This document shows, in pieces, positions 8,348 through 16,045 of a stretch of 64,000 bases of DNA (positions are counted from its first letter, which is position 1; every line of letters starts with the position of its first letter). A program made the translations under genes and the position numbers. The notes below the pieces were generated by a model, which searched no databases, was not told the DNA's origin, and saw only the letters and a program-made list of their open reading frames with translations. The DNA comes from Saccharothrix tamanrassetensis. GTDB lineage: Bacteria; Actinomycetota; Actinomycetes; Mycobacteriales; Pseudonocardiaceae. Where the stretch lies: the NCBI RefSeq assembly GCF_014203665.1, contig NZ_JACHJN010000003.1:310001-374000 (forward strand), read 5' to 3'.

Positions 8348-9988
8348 TTGTCCTATGTGACGTCTGTTGTGCAGCGCCTGTGGCCGGACGCCGCGGACCT
8401 CCGGGCGGCGCCGGCGGCGTTCCTCCGCACCCACGCCCAACGCCTCCGCGAGATCACCCCGTGGCGGGTCGGGCGCGAACTGCTGGCGATCGCGGTCATC
8501 GTCGTGCTGGACGTGTACCCGGGCTGGTTCGTGGGCGAGAACCGGCTCACCTCGTGGTCGGTCGTCTGGCTCGGCGCGGTGTACGTGGGGCTCTACCTGC
8601 TCCGGCTGGGGTTCCCCGCGATCGCGCTGCTGGTGGGGATCTGGGTGGTGTTCACCGTCGAGCACGGCGGGCTCGCCACGATCATCATGCTCTCGTACGC
8701 GGCGGGCTACCGGATCGTGTCGTGGCAGCGCGCCCTGGTCACCGCGGCGCTCGGGCTCGCCCTGCACATGATCGCTTTCGACGTGTCCGCGCCGGGGCTC
8801 ACCGGGACGTTCGGCTCGTGGGTGATGCTCACCGTCTACGGCATGGCGGTGGCGCTGCCGTTCCTGGTCGGGCGGTACTCGGCGCAGCGGAACGCGCTGG
8901 TCGCGGCGTTGCACGACCGTGAGGAGACGCTGAGCCGGGAGCGTCGGATGGTGGCGCGGCAGGTGCGGCTGCGGGAGCGCAACCGGATCGCCCAGGACAT
9001 GCACGACAGCCTCGGCCACCGGCTCAGCCTCATCTCGGTGCACGCGGGCGCGCTGGCGCTGGACACCGGGCTCGGCGAACGGCAGCGCGACGCCGTGCAG
9101 GTGCTGCGCAGTGCGGCGCTGACCGGGATGGAGGAGCTGCGCGGGGTGATCGGCGTGCTGCGGCGCGACGAGCCGGACGAGGACCAGGTGCGGCGGACCG
9201 TCGACGCGATCGACGAGCTGGTGGAAGGAGCGCGGCGGGCCGGCGTGCGGGTGAGCCTCGTGCGCGGCGGCCAGCCCTGCCCGTTGCCCGCGAAGGTCAG
9301 CCACGCGGCGTACCGGATCGCGCAGGAGGGGCTGACCAACGCCAGCAAGCACGCGCCGGGGGCGAGCGTGCAGGTGACCGTGAAGTACGAACCGGACGCG
9401 CTGGTGGTGGAGGTGCGCAACAACCCGCCACGGGTCAGACCGGCGGACGGGAGCGGGTTCGGGCTGATCGGGCTGCGTGAGCGGGTGCGGCTGGCGGGCG
9501 GGATGCTGCACGTCGGCGAGCTGCCGACGGGCGGGTTCCGGATCGCGGCGGTGCTGCCGTACGAGGACACGGCGGCGTCCGGGGACGAGCCGGCCGACGA
9601 CCTGCCGGTGGAGCCCGCCAAGCCGACCGGGATCCGGAAGTGGGCCGGGGTGGGGTCGATCCTGCTCGCCGGGATCGTCGTGGTGGTCGTGGTCGGCGGT
9701 TACACCTGGTTGGGCACCCAGCCCGTCAAGCGGGTGGTCGGGCCCGCGCTGTACGACTCGATCCAGGTCGGCGAGTCGGAGTCGGCGGTGCTGGCGAGGC
9801 TGCCGCAAGGGGCGGAACCACCCATAGGCGAGCTCAAGTCCGATGCCGCGCCCGAGCCGCCGGGAGCGCGGTGCGAGTACCTGGTCGCGGACGACCAGAC
9901 GTACTCGGCGCGGACGACGAAGGTCGTGCGGTTCTGCTTCGCGGACGGCAGGCTCGTCGAGAAGAACACCCACCAGCAAGGGACGTGA
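8348..9988 (+). CDS. NarL-type sensor histidine kinase with C-terminal membrane anchor and outer domain
   Basis: Two-component kinase of 546 residues. The N-terminal region (about 35-190) contains several membrane helices. A HisKA_3 dimerisation helix contains RIAQDMHDSLGHRLS, with the phospho-accepting His near residue 219. The ATPase domain has the N-box EGLTNASKHA and the G-box GSGFGLIGLRERV. After a short acidic linker there is another hydrophobic helix (about 430-452) and then about 90 residues that would lie outside, including YDSIQVGESESAVLARL, resembling a BamE/SmpA-type fold. TTG 8348 is chosen for GGGAGG upstream; GTG 8360 is possible. It is cotranscribed with the response regulator. 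Confidence 0.88.
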   Translation: MSYVTSVVQRLWPDAADLRAAPAAFLRTHAQRLREITPWRVGRELLAIAVIVVLDVYPGWFVGENRLTSWSVVWLGAVYVGLYLLRLGFPAIALLVGIWVVFTVEHGGLATIIMLSYAAGYRIVSWQRALVTAALGLALHMIAFDVSAPGLTGTFGSWVMLTVYGMAVALPFLVGRYSAQRNALVAALHDREETLSRERRMVARQVRLRERNRIAQDMHDSLGHRLSLISVHAGALALDTGLGERQRDAVQVLRSAALTGMEELRGVIGVLRRDEPDEDQVRRTVDAIDELVEGARRAGVRVSLVRGGQPCPLPAKVSHAAYRIAQEGLTNASKHAPGASVQVTVKYEPDALVVEVRNNPPRVRPADGSGFGLIGLRERVRLAGGMLHVGELPTGGFRIAAVLPYEDTAASGDEPADDLPVEPAKPTGIRKWAGVGSILLAGIVVVVVVGGYTWLGTQPVKRVVGPALYDSIQVGESESAVLARLPQGAEPPIGELKSDAAPEPPGARCEYLVADDQTYSARTTKVVRFCFADGRLVEKNTHQQGT

Positions 9989-9991
9989 ACG

Positions 9992-10642
9992 TTGATCCGG
10001 GTCCTGATCGCCGACGACGAACCGTTGATGCGGGCCGGCATCAAGGCGATCCTCGGCACCGCCGAGGACATCGAACTGGTCGCGGAGGCCGGTGACGGCC
10101 GCGAGGCGGTGCAGATCGCGTTGGAGCGGCGGGTGGACGTCGCGGTGCTGGACATCCGGATGCCCCGGCTGGACGGGCTGGGGGCGGCGCGGGAGTTGCG
10201 CAGCGTCGCGCCCTCGGTGCGGGTGGTGATCCTGACCACGTTCGGTGAGGACGACAACATCGTGCGGGCGTTGTCGGACGGGGCGGCGGGATTCCTGCTG
10301 AAGGACTCCGCGCCGGAGGAGTTGCTGCGGGCGGTGCGGGCCGTGCACTCGGGGGAGGCGTACCTGTCGCCGATGGTCACCAGCCGGGTGGTGGGGATGG
10401 TGGCGCAGGCGGGCCAGCCCCGGCGGCAGGAGGCGCGGCGGCAGGTGGCGGGGCTGACGGAGCGTGAGGTGGAGGTGCTGGCCCTGCTGGGGTTGGGGAT
10501 GTCGAACGCCGACGTGGGGCAGCGGCTGCACATGAGTGAGGCGACCGTGAAGACGTACGTGAGTCGGTTGTTGGCGAAGTTGGGGCTGACGAATCGGGTG
10601 CAGGCGGCGTTGTTGGCTCGGGATGCGGGGTTGGCTGGGTGA
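9992..10642 (+). CDS. LuxR/NarL-family response regulator
   Basis: Transcription factor of 216 residues. The receiver domain opens with LIADDEPLMRAGI (acidic pocket), has VAVLDIRMP with the phospho-accepting Asp, TTFGEDD, and LLKDSAPEE with the conserved lysine. The C-terminal LuxR-type helix-turn-helix is LTEREVEVLALLGLG...NADVGQRLHMSEATVKTYVSRLLAKLGL. The TTG start lies 3 bases after the kinase stop. This regulator and the kinase form one pair; the target genes cannot be told from the sequence. Confidence 0.94.
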   Translation: MIRVLIADDEPLMRAGIKAILGTAEDIELVAEAGDGREAVQIALERRVDVAVLDIRMPRLDGLGAARELRSVAPSVRVVILTTFGEDDNIVRALSDGAAGFLLKDSAPEELLRAVRAVHSGEAYLSPMVTSRVVGMVAQAGQPRRQEARRQVAGLTEREVEVLALLGLGMSNADVGQRLHMSEATVKTYVSRLLAKLGLTNRVQAALLARDAGLAG

Positions 10643-10684
10643 GTGGGGGTGAAGGCGAAGGCGAAGGGGGAAGGGCGTAAAAGC

Positions 10685-10716
10685 GTCCTCGCCGGACGGG
10701 CAGACCGCCAAGGATC
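10685..10716 (+). repeat. Conserved flank box A of palindrome element, copy 1
   Basis: 32 bases beginning GTCCTCGCCGGACGGGCAG and ending CCAAGGATC. It is identical at 31 of 32 positions to 28847-28878. Both are preceded by AAAAGC/AAAAGA and lie about 75-80 bases upstream of a large palindrome. Confidence 0.8.
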
Positions 10717-10726
10717 TCCACAAAGC

Positions 10727-10753
10727 CCTTCAAAGCTCTTTGAGCTTTGAGGG
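10727..10753. repeat. Stem-loop between box A and the large palindrome
   Basis: CAAAGCTC and GAGCTTTG pair around TTT, with the stem extended by further pairs. The equivalent place in the other boxed copy has a different small hairpin (28894-28906, GCAT/ATGC), so the sequence differs but a hairpin is kept. Confidence 0.55.
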
Positions 10754-10760
10754 CGGTGGG

Positions 10761-10906
10761 TCTGCGTGTCATCCCCGTATGGCCAGGTCAAAGACAACCA
10801 CATGCGTCAAGGGCAGATCGTGAAGCGGGTGCGGTGGTCGCGCGACCGATCTGCCCTTGACACATGCGGTTCCCTGCGGGCAGGCCATACGGGGATGACA
10901 CGCAGA
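10761..10906 (+). repeat. Large imperfect palindrome, copy 1 of 3
   Basis: The outer arms TCTGCGTGTCATCCCCGTAT and ATACGGGGATGACACGCAGA are exact complements. Inside, the left arm has GTCAAAGAC (a 3-bp mini-hairpin) and the right arm has CCTGCGGGCAGG (a 5-bp mini-hairpin). These two do not pair with each other. The core GTCAAGGGCAGATCG (10806-10820) pairs perfectly with 10847-10861. The element lies in the 434-bp gap between the 3' ends of the response regulator and the GlsB-like gene. Short open frames across it are by-products of the palindrome. It could be a structured RNA, a bidirectional terminator or a non-autonomous mobile repeat. Confidence 0.85.
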
Positions 10907-10910
10907 GGCA

Positions 10911-10932
10911 GAGGTGTGCGCTGGCGCGCGGC
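10911..10932 (+). repeat. Conserved flank box C of palindrome element, copy 1
   Basis: 22 bases, GAGGTGTGCGCTGGCGCGCG plus GC, differing at three positions from 29054-29075. A small hairpin (GTGCG with CGCGC, or with CGCAC in the other copy) can form in both. Confidence 0.7.
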
Positions 10933-11011
10933 CGAACCGCAGGAGTGCGCGGGGTGCGTAGGTCGTAGGCAGGGTGTTCGGGGTGTGTGCGGGGTGTGTT
11001 GGGCGCGTAAA

Positions 11012-11047
11012 AGCGCCCCCTCGTCGACGTGTCGACGAGGGGGCGCT
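11012..11047. terminator. Strong GC-rich stem-loop downstream of the GlsB-like gene
   Basis: AGCGCCCCCTCGTCGAC and GTCGACGAGGGGGCGCT form a perfect 17-bp stem with a two-base centre. It lies 30 bases after the stop of the minus-strand membrane protein gene and serves as its probable terminator. Confidence 0.75.
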
Positions 11048-11076
11048 GGGGTCGCGCCGCGCGAGGGGGGGACGCG

Positions 11077-11343
11077 TTAGGCGCGAGCTCGGTTGCCGGT
11101 CACCAAGCGGTAGATGCCGAGCACGATCAGTGAGCCTAGGATGGCGAGGAGCCAGGTGCTCAGGTCGAAGAACGTGTTGATGTCGGTACCGAAGATCGCT
11201 TGTCCGACGAACCCTCCAACGATGGCGCCGACGATCCCGAGCAGCATGGTGATGATGATGCCGCCGGGGTCGCGACCAGGCATGATGGCCTTGGCGATGG
11301 CGCCTGCGATGAGGCCGAGGACGATCCAACCCAAGATGCCCAC
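11077..11343 (-). CDS. GlsB/YeaQ/YmgE-family small membrane protein
   Basis: Protein of 88 residues with three hydrophobic helices. It opens GILGWIVLGLIAGAIAKAIMPG, includes DPGGIIITMLLGIVGAIVGGF and ends in a basic tail. This is the pattern of the so-called transglycosylase-associated family; its molecular role is unknown, though it is often stress-associated. GTG 11341-11343 is chosen because GGAGAG lies 6 bases upstream and the family begins there. It is divergent from dxr. Confidence 0.88.
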   Translation of the reverse strand: MGILGWIVLGLIAGAIAKAIMPGRDPGGIIITMLLGIVGAIVGGFVGQAIFGTDINTFFDLSTWLLAILGSLIVLGIYRLVTGNRARA

Positions 11344-11499
11344 GGGGGCTCTCCTTCCTGATGGCCGCAACAGGCGGAATCCGTGCGGCGCTTGATCAGG
11401 GAGTGCCCACGTTCGAGTGAGAACATGTCTGCGTTACCATTATGTGACCTTAGTACCGCTGTGCGGGCTATCAGGTTGGTTCCGGAACAATGGTTGGTG

Positions 11500-12720
11500 A
11501 TGAGCACATCACGCACGGTCCTGGTCCTGGGGTCGACCGGTTCGGTCGGCACCCAGGCCCTCGACGTCATCGCCGCCAATCGGGACCGCTTCTCCGTCGT
11601 CGGGCTGGCCGCCGGCGGGGCCGACCCCGCCGCGCTGGCCGCCCAGGCAGTCGAGTTCGGCGTGCAGGCCGTGGCGGTGGCCAGGGCCACCGCCGTGGAG
11701 GACGTGACCCTGGCGCTCTACGCCGAGGCGCAGAAGCGGGGGTACGCGCGTGGGGAGTTCCGGCTCCCCCGGATCCTCGCGGGGCCCGCGGCGATGACGG
11801 ACCTGGTCGACTCGACGCCGGTCGACGTCGTGTTGAACGGCATCACCGGGTCGATCGGGCTGGCACCCACGCTGCACGCGCTGCGGACCGGGGCGACGCT
11901 GGCGCTGGCCAACAAGGAGTCGCTGATCGCGGGCGGCCCGCTGGTGCTCAAGGCGGCGAAGCCCGGGCAGATCGTGCCGGTGGACTCCGAGCACTCCGCG
12001 TTGGCCCAGTGCCTGCGCGGGGGACGCCGGGACGAGGTGGCCCGGCTGGTGCTCACGGCCTCCGGCGGACCGTTCCGGGGACGCGGGCGGGACGAGTTGG
12101 CCGGGGTGACGGCCGGTGAGGCGATGGCCCACCCGACCTGGTCCATGGGACCGGTCATCACGATCAACTCGGCGACCCTGGTGAACAAGGGGCTGGAGCT
12201 GATCGAGGCGCACCTGCTGTTCGACGTCCCCTACGACCGCATCGACGTGGTGGTGCACCCCCAGTCGGTGGTGCACTCCATGGTCACCTTCGCGGACGGC
12301 TCGACGCTCGCCCAGGCCAGCCCGCCGGACATGCGGCTGCCGATCGCGCTCGCCCTCGGGTGGCCCGACCGCGTCGCCGGCGCGGCGGCCGCGTGTACCT
12401 TCGAGGCACCGACCGCCTGGACGTTCGAGCCGCTGGACGACGACACGTTCCCGGCGGTCCGGTTGGCCAGGCAGGCCGGCTCCGGTGGCGGGTGCCTGCC
12501 CGCCGTCTACAACGCCGCCAACGAGGAAGCGGTCGCGGTCTTCCTCGGGGGTGGCACCTCGTTCACGTCCATCGTGGACACGGTGGGACGGGTGCTGGCG
12601 GAGGCGGACGGCTGGGCGCACGAGCCCGCCGACGTCGCCGAGGTGCTCGCCGCCGAGGAATGGGCCCGGGCTCGGGCGCGGGAACTCGTGGCCACTTCGG
12701 TGGGGTCTGGAAGGGACTGA
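11500..12720 (+). CDS. dxr: 1-deoxy-D-xylulose 5-phosphate reductoisomerase
   Basis: Second step of the MEP isoprenoid pathway, making MEP with NADPH. The 406-residue protein opens [19 protein letters not shown] (NADPH fold), has [25 protein letters not shown] (metal-binding Asp and Glu) and [14 protein letters not shown] (second metal Glu). [10 protein letters not shown] is the family-specific motif. The ATG at 11500 is chosen as the family start; the frame is open from 11383. It is followed after 2 bases by the site-2 protease and then ispG, the classical actinobacterial order. Confidence 0.96.
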   Translation: MSTSRTVLVLGSTGSVGTQALDVIAANRDRFSVVGLAAGGADPAALAAQAVEFGVQAVAVARATAVEDVTLALYAEAQKRGYARGEFRLPRILAGPAAMTDLVDSTPVDVVLNGITGSIGLAPTLHALRTGATLALANKESLIAGGPLVLKAAKPGQIVPVDSEHSALAQCLRGGRRDEVARLVLTASGGPFRGRGRDELAGVTAGEAMAHPTWSMGPVITINSATLVNKGLELIEAHLLFDVPYDRIDVVVHPQSVVHSMVTFADGSTLAQASPPDMRLPIALALGWPDRVAGAAAACTFEAPTAWTFEPLDDDTFPAVRLARQAGSGGGCLPAVYNAANEEAVAVFLGGGTSFTSIVDTVGRVLAEADGWAHEPADVAEVLAAEEWARARARELVATSVGSGRD

Positions 12721-12722
12721 CC

Positions 12723-13916
12723 GTGGTCTTCTTGTTGGGCATTCTGCTCTTCGCCCTGCTGATCGGCATCTCGATCGCCTTGCACGAGCTGGGCCACCTG
12801 GGCACGGCGAAGATGTTCGGGATGAAGGTGACCCGGTACTTCATCGGGTTCGGGCCGAAGATCTGGTCGTTCCGGCGGGGCGAGACCGAGTACGGGCTCA
12901 AGGCGATCCCGGCCGGCGGGTTCTGCGAGATCACCGGCATGACCGCGCTGGAGGAGGTCCCCCCGGAGGACCGCGACCGGGCGTTCTACCGGCAGAAGAC
13001 GTGGAAGCGGGTCGTCGTGCTGTCGGCCGGCTCGATCACGCACTTCATCCTCGGGTTCATCATCCTGTACCTGATGGCGGCCACCATCGGCATGCCCAAC
13101 CTGCGCAACACGGCCGTCATCGAAGAGGTCGCGCCGTGCGTGCAGAGCGTGTCCAAGCCGGACTGCGCGCCCGGCGACGTCTCGCCCGCCGGCAAGGCCG
13201 GGTTCCAGCCGGGTGACGAGATCGTGGCGGTCGGCGGCACCGCCGCCCCCACCTGGACCGACGTGCTGAAGCTGACCCGCGACGAGTTCGGGTCCACCGA
13301 GTTCACCGTCAAGCGCGGCGACCGGGAGCTGAAGCTCACCGCCGAGGTGGCGCGGGTGGACCGGCAGTTCCAGCGGGCCGACGGCTCCCTCTACACCAAG
13401 GAGGTCGGCGCCATCGGCGTCGTCCAGCAGCGGGAGTTCAACTACAACGTGATCACCGCGTTCGGCGGGGCCACCAAGTACACCGGCGACATGTTCGTCA
13501 ACACCTGGCACGGCCTGCTGAAGTTCCCGCAGAAGATCCCGGCCGTGGTCGAGGCCATCGGCGGCGCGGAGCGCGACCTGGAGTCGCCGGTCAGCGTGGT
13601 GGGCGCGTCCCGGCTGGGCGGCGAGGCGGTCGAGCGCGGGCTGTGGCCGTTCTTCTGGCTGATGCTGGCCGGCCTGAACTTCTTCGTGGGTGTGTTCAAC
13701 CTCCTGCCCCTGCTGCCGCTTGACGGTGGTCACATCGCCGTCAACCTGTACGAACGGGTGCGAAACTGGATCCGGAAGCTGCGCGGCATGCCCGCCGGCG
13801 CGCCGGTGAACTACCTGCGGCTGCTGCCGCTGACCTACTTCGTGATCTTCGTCGGCGGCGCGGTGACGCTGCTGACCGTGACCGCGGACATCGTGAACCC
13901 CATCCGGCTCCAGTGA
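12723..13916 (+). CDS. RseP/Rip1-like site-2 (M50) metalloprotease
   Basis: Intramembrane zinc protease that cleaves membrane-bound anti-sigma factors and similar substrates. It has 397 residues. The first helix contains HELGH (about residues 21-25), with the zinc histidines and catalytic Glu. A PDZ domain occupies the middle (AGKAGFQPGDEIVAVGG). The last helices contain NLLPLLPLDGGH, which supplies the third zinc ligand. The GTG is 2 bases after the dxr stop with GGAAGG upstream. Rip1 of Mycobacterium (Rv2869c) has the same neighbours. Confidence 0.94.
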   Translation: MVFLLGILLFALLIGISIALHELGHLGTAKMFGMKVTRYFIGFGPKIWSFRRGETEYGLKAIPAGGFCEITGMTALEEVPPEDRDRAFYRQKTWKRVVVLSAGSITHFILGFIILYLMAATIGMPNLRNTAVIEEVAPCVQSVSKPDCAPGDVSPAGKAGFQPGDEIVAVGGTAAPTWTDVLKLTRDEFGSTEFTVKRGDRELKLTAEVARVDRQFQRADGSLYTKEVGAIGVVQQREFNYNVITAFGGATKYTGDMFVNTWHGLLKFPQKIPAVVEAIGGAERDLESPVSVVGASRLGGEAVERGLWPFFWLMLAGLNFFVGVFNLLPLLPLDGGHIAVNLYERVRNWIRKLRGMPAGAPVNYLRLLPLTYFVIFVGGAVTLLTVTADIVNPIRLQ

Positions 13917-13937
13917 TCGTGTGCGAGGTGTTTGTCC

Positions 13938-15095
13938 ATGAGTGACGGCGTGATGCTCGGGATCCCGGGATTGCCGCCTCCCGTGCTGTCCGAACGGCGC
14001 AAGACCAGGCAGTTGATGGTCGGGTCGGTCGGGGTCGGCAGTGAGTTCCCGGTGTCGGTGCAGTCGATGACGACCACGGTCACCGCGGATGTGAACGCGA
14101 CGTTGCAGCAGATCGCGGAGTTGACGGCGGCGGGGTGTGACATCGTGCGGGTGGCGTGCCCGTCGCAGGACGACGCGGACGCCCTGTCCGCGATCGCGCG
14201 CAAGTCGCAGATCCCGGTGATCGCGGACATCCACTTCCAGCCGAAGTACGTGTTCGCGGCGATCGAGGCCGGGTGCGCGGCGGTGCGGGTCAACCCGGGC
14301 AACATCAGGAAGTTCGACGACAAGGTCCGGGAGATCGCGGCGGCGGCGCGCGACCACGGAACCCCCATCAGGATCGGGGTGAACGCCGGTTCGTTGGATC
14401 CGCGGTTGATGGCGAAGTACGGCAGGGCCACCCCGGAGGCGTTGGCGGAGTCGGCGTTGTGGGAGGCGTCGCTGTTCGCCGAGCACGACTTCCACGACCT
14501 CAAGATTTCGGTCAAGCACAACGATCCGGTGGTGATGGTCCGGGCCTACGAGATCCTCGCCGAGCGGTGCGACTACCCGCTGCACCTCGGGGTGACCGAG
14601 GCGGGACCGGCGTTCCAGGGCACGATCAAGTCGGCGGTGGCGTTCGGGGCACTGTTGCGGCAGGGCATCGGGGACACGATCCGGGTGTCGTTGTCGGCTC
14701 CTCCGGTGGAGGAGGTCAAGGTCGGGCATCAGATCCTGCAGTCGCTCAACCTGCGGCCCCGCAAGCTGGAGATCGTGTCCTGCCCGTCGTGCGGCCGTGC
14801 CCAGGTGGATGTGTACACGCTCGCGGAGCAGGTCACGGCCGGTCTGGAGGGTATGGAGGTGCCGCTGCGGGTGGCGGTGATGGGCTGCGTGGTCAACGGG
14901 CCGGGCGAGGCCCGCGAGGCCGACCTCGGTGTCGCCTCGGGCAACGGCAAGGGCCAGATCTTCGTCAAGGGCCAGGTCATCAAGACCGTCCCGGAACACC
15001 AGATCGTGGAAACCCTCATCGAGGAGGCCATGCGCCTCGCCGACGAGATGGGCGAGGCCGTCGAAGGCGGCGAACCGGTCGTCACAGTCGGCTGA
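13938..15095 (+). CDS. ispG: 4-hydroxy-3-methylbut-2-en-1-yl diphosphate synthase (GcpE)
   Basis: Iron-sulfur enzyme of the MEP pathway that makes HMBPP from MEcPP. The protein has 385 residues. It begins with the TIM barrel ([15 protein letters not shown]) and ends with the iron-sulfur part. Cluster cysteines are in SCPSCGRAQ and [13 protein letters not shown] 13938 is chosen over TTG 13932 because GAGG sits at a better distance. It shares the pathway with dxr two genes upstream; the acetyltransferase follows. Confidence 0.96.
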   Translation: MSDGVMLGIPGLPPPVLSERRKTRQLMVGSVGVGSEFPVSVQSMTTTVTADVNATLQQIAELTAAGCDIVRVACPSQDDADALSAIARKSQIPVIADIHFQPKYVFAAIEAGCAAVRVNPGNIRKFDDKVREIAAAARDHGTPIRIGVNAGSLDPRLMAKYGRATPEALAESALWEASLFAEHDFHDLKISVKHNDPVVMVRAYEILAERCDYPLHLGVTEAGPAFQGTIKSAVAFGALLRQGIGDTIRVSLSAPPVEEVKVGHQILQSLNLRPRKLEIVSCPSCGRAQVDVYTLAEQVTAGLEGMEVPLRVAVMGCVVNGPGEAREADLGVASGNGKGQIFVKGQVIKTVPEHQIVETLIEEAMRLADEMGEAVEGGEPVVTVG

Positions 15096-15142
15096 GCGGG
15101 TGGCCTGACGCGCGTGGAACGCGGTCCGTCTGGCAGGCTTGA

Positions 15143-16000
15143 ATGGTGCTGAGGTTGGCTGGCGCGCGGGTGCTGGACGAGCGGGACCTGGCTGAGGTCC
15201 ACGCGCTGCTGGCGAACGACCCGGTGGCCTCCTGCATGGTGGCCGCCCGGATCGAGGTGGCGGGGCTGGACCCGTGGCGGCTGGGCGGCGAGGTGTGGGC
15301 CTACGACCACCGCTCGCTGCGCGGCGCGCGGGTCGACGCGCTGTGCTTCGCCGGTCCGAACCTCATCCCGCTGTACGGCAACTCCTCGGCGCTGCGCAGC
15401 TTCGCCGACCGGGCGCGCCGGCGCGGCCGGATGTGCTCGTCGCTGGTCGGGCCCGCCGAACAGGTGCTCGGCCTGTGGGAGGAGCTGTCCCCGGACTGGG
15501 GACCGGCCCGCGAGGTGCGCGGCGACCAGCCGCTGATGGCCCTGGGCGCCAACCCGTCCGTGCCGCCGGACCCGCTGGTGCGGCAGGTGCGGCCGGAGGA
15601 ACTGGACCGGTACCTGCCGGCGGCGATCGCGATGTTCGTCGAGGAGGTCGGCGTCGACCCGTGCGCCGACGACGGCGGCGCGTCCTACCGGGCGCGGGTG
15701 GCCGAGCTGATCGCGGGCGGCCGGGCGTTCGCCCGGTTCGAGGGCGGCGAGGTGGTGTTCAAGGCCGAGATCGGGGCCATGTCGGCGAAGGTCGGGCAGA
15801 TCCAGGGCGTCTGGGTGCGGCCGGACCGGCGCGGGCACGGCATCGGCACCGCCGGGACGGCCACCGTCGCCGAACGGCTGGTGCGGGGCCTGGGCCGGAC
15901 CGCCTCGCTGTACGTGAACTGCTACAACGACGTCGCCAAGGCGGCGTACCGGCGCATCGGCTTCACCCAGGTCGGGCAGTACGCGACCGTGCTGTTCTAG
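15143..16000 (+). CDS. GNAT-family acetyltransferase with DUF4081-type N-terminal domain
   Basis: Protein of 285 residues. The N-terminal half (to about 145) resembles the DUF4081 domain of the Rv2867c group. The C-terminal half is a GNAT domain, with VWVRPDRRGHGIGTAGT as the acetyl-CoA pyrophosphate loop and LYVNCYNDVAKAAYRRIGF as the end of the fold. The substrate is unknown. Its position between ispG and the penicillin-binding protein is conserved in mycobacteria. The stop is immediately followed by the PBP reading frame. Confidence 0.9.
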   Translation: MVLRLAGARVLDERDLAEVHALLANDPVASCMVAARIEVAGLDPWRLGGEVWAYDHRSLRGARVDALCFAGPNLIPLYGNSSALRSFADRARRRGRMCSSLVGPAEQVLGLWEELSPDWGPAREVRGDQPLMALGANPSVPPDPLVRQVRPEELDRYLPAAIAMFVEEVGVDPCADDGGASYRARVAELIAGGRAFARFEGGEVVFKAEIGAMSAKVGQIQGVWVRPDRRGHGIGTAGTATVAERLVRGLGRTASLYVNCYNDVAKAAYRRIGFTQVGQYATVLF

Positions 16001-16045
16001 GTGTCGGGCGGACCGTCCCGGCAGTTGGGCATACTCGCACCCGTG

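Noticed and set aside
10643-11076. Several open frames in the gap after the response regulator
   Set aside because: They run through the repeat boxes and the terminator and have no homolog-like features; the gap is better explained by the repeat unit.
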